Assembly: GCA_902493835.1 (NCBI GenBank)
Contig: CABURG010000113.1
Location: forward strand, 1-5,584
From: an uncultured Collinsella sp.
Lineage (GTDB): Bacteria > Actinomycetota > Coriobacteriia > Coriobacteriales > Coriobacteriaceae
Direction: 5' to 3'
DNA length: 5,584 nt
Below are positions 5,547-5,584 of this stretch, piece by piece. The first letter of the stretch is position 1. Each line of letters starts with the position of its first letter. The notes under the pieces were generated by a model, which ran no database searches, had not been told where the DNA came from, and saw nothing but the letters and a program-made list of their open reading frames with translations. The translations under genes and the position numbers were made by a program.

Positions 5547-5584
5547 ATGGATTTTTCTCCGGCGGATCTGTTCCGTTCAACCAA
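5547..5584 (+). CDS. rodA: Probable RodA (SEDS glycosyltransferase), 3' truncated
   Basis: Only 12 codons are visible (MDFSPADLFRST) before the window ends. A full AGGAGG (5536-5541) overlaps the mrdA stop codon and lies 5 nt before this ATG, so a real gene starts here, 9 bp after mrdA. RodA, the membrane glycan polymerase that works with PBP2, is the usual next gene in this operon. The residues shown are cytoplasmic-looking and do not identify the family by themselves, so the name is inferred from position. Confidence 0.6.
   Translation, partial: MDFSPADLFRST

Noticed and set aside
1..5584. Search for mobile elements, CRISPR repeats, tRNA or rRNA genes and signs of transfer
   Set aside because: I saw no transposase, terminal repeats, spaced repeat arrays, RNA gene signatures or shift in base composition; the window looks like core chromosome.

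Overview
The window carries the core of a rod-complex (elongasome) operon, all on the + strand: mreB, mreC, mreD, mrdA (PBP2) and the first codons of a gene that is probably rodA. Upstream lies the 3' part of an unrelated-looking single-pass membrane protein gene. Gene density is high, roughly 60% GC by eye, with strong purine-rich Shine-Dalgarno (SD) sequences and TTG starts on mreB and mreC. An mreBCD-mrdA-rodA order in a high-GC genome, with a PBP2 that has an extra N-terminal membrane segment, fits a member of the Coriobacteriia (a Collinsella/Olsenella-like actinobacterium). That placement is inference from style and gene content, not a database match.

Layout. 2-697: 5'-truncated gene for a protein with a Pro/Ala-rich cytoplasmic part, one transmembrane helix and a small extracytoplasmic domain, ending in tandem stops. 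698-812: the only real intergenic gap, holding a 14-bp hairpin (720-752) that may end the upstream transcript and a short stretch with a direct repeat around a palindrome (757-776), where the mreB promoter should lie. 813-1856: mreB. 1878-2876: mreC. 2888-3454: mreD. 3468-5537: mrdA. 5547-end: probable rodA start. Gaps between the operon genes are 21, 11, 13 and 9 bp, so one transcript is likely.

How the genes work together: MreB forms actin-like filaments on the inner face of the membrane; MreC and MreD link it through the membrane to PBP2, the transpeptidase that crosslinks glycan strands, and RodA is the partner SEDS glycosyltransferase. The set builds the side wall and sets cell shape.

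I see no undescribed multi-gene system here. The points most worth a second look are: a perfect 12-bp inverted repeat followed by TTTT inside the 5' end of mreC; a hairpin that could mask the mreC ribosome site and start codon; a PBP2 with two predicted membrane helices; and a Cys/Cys/His/Cys set in PBP2 whose spacing matches the zinc site I recall from Acinetobacter PBP2.
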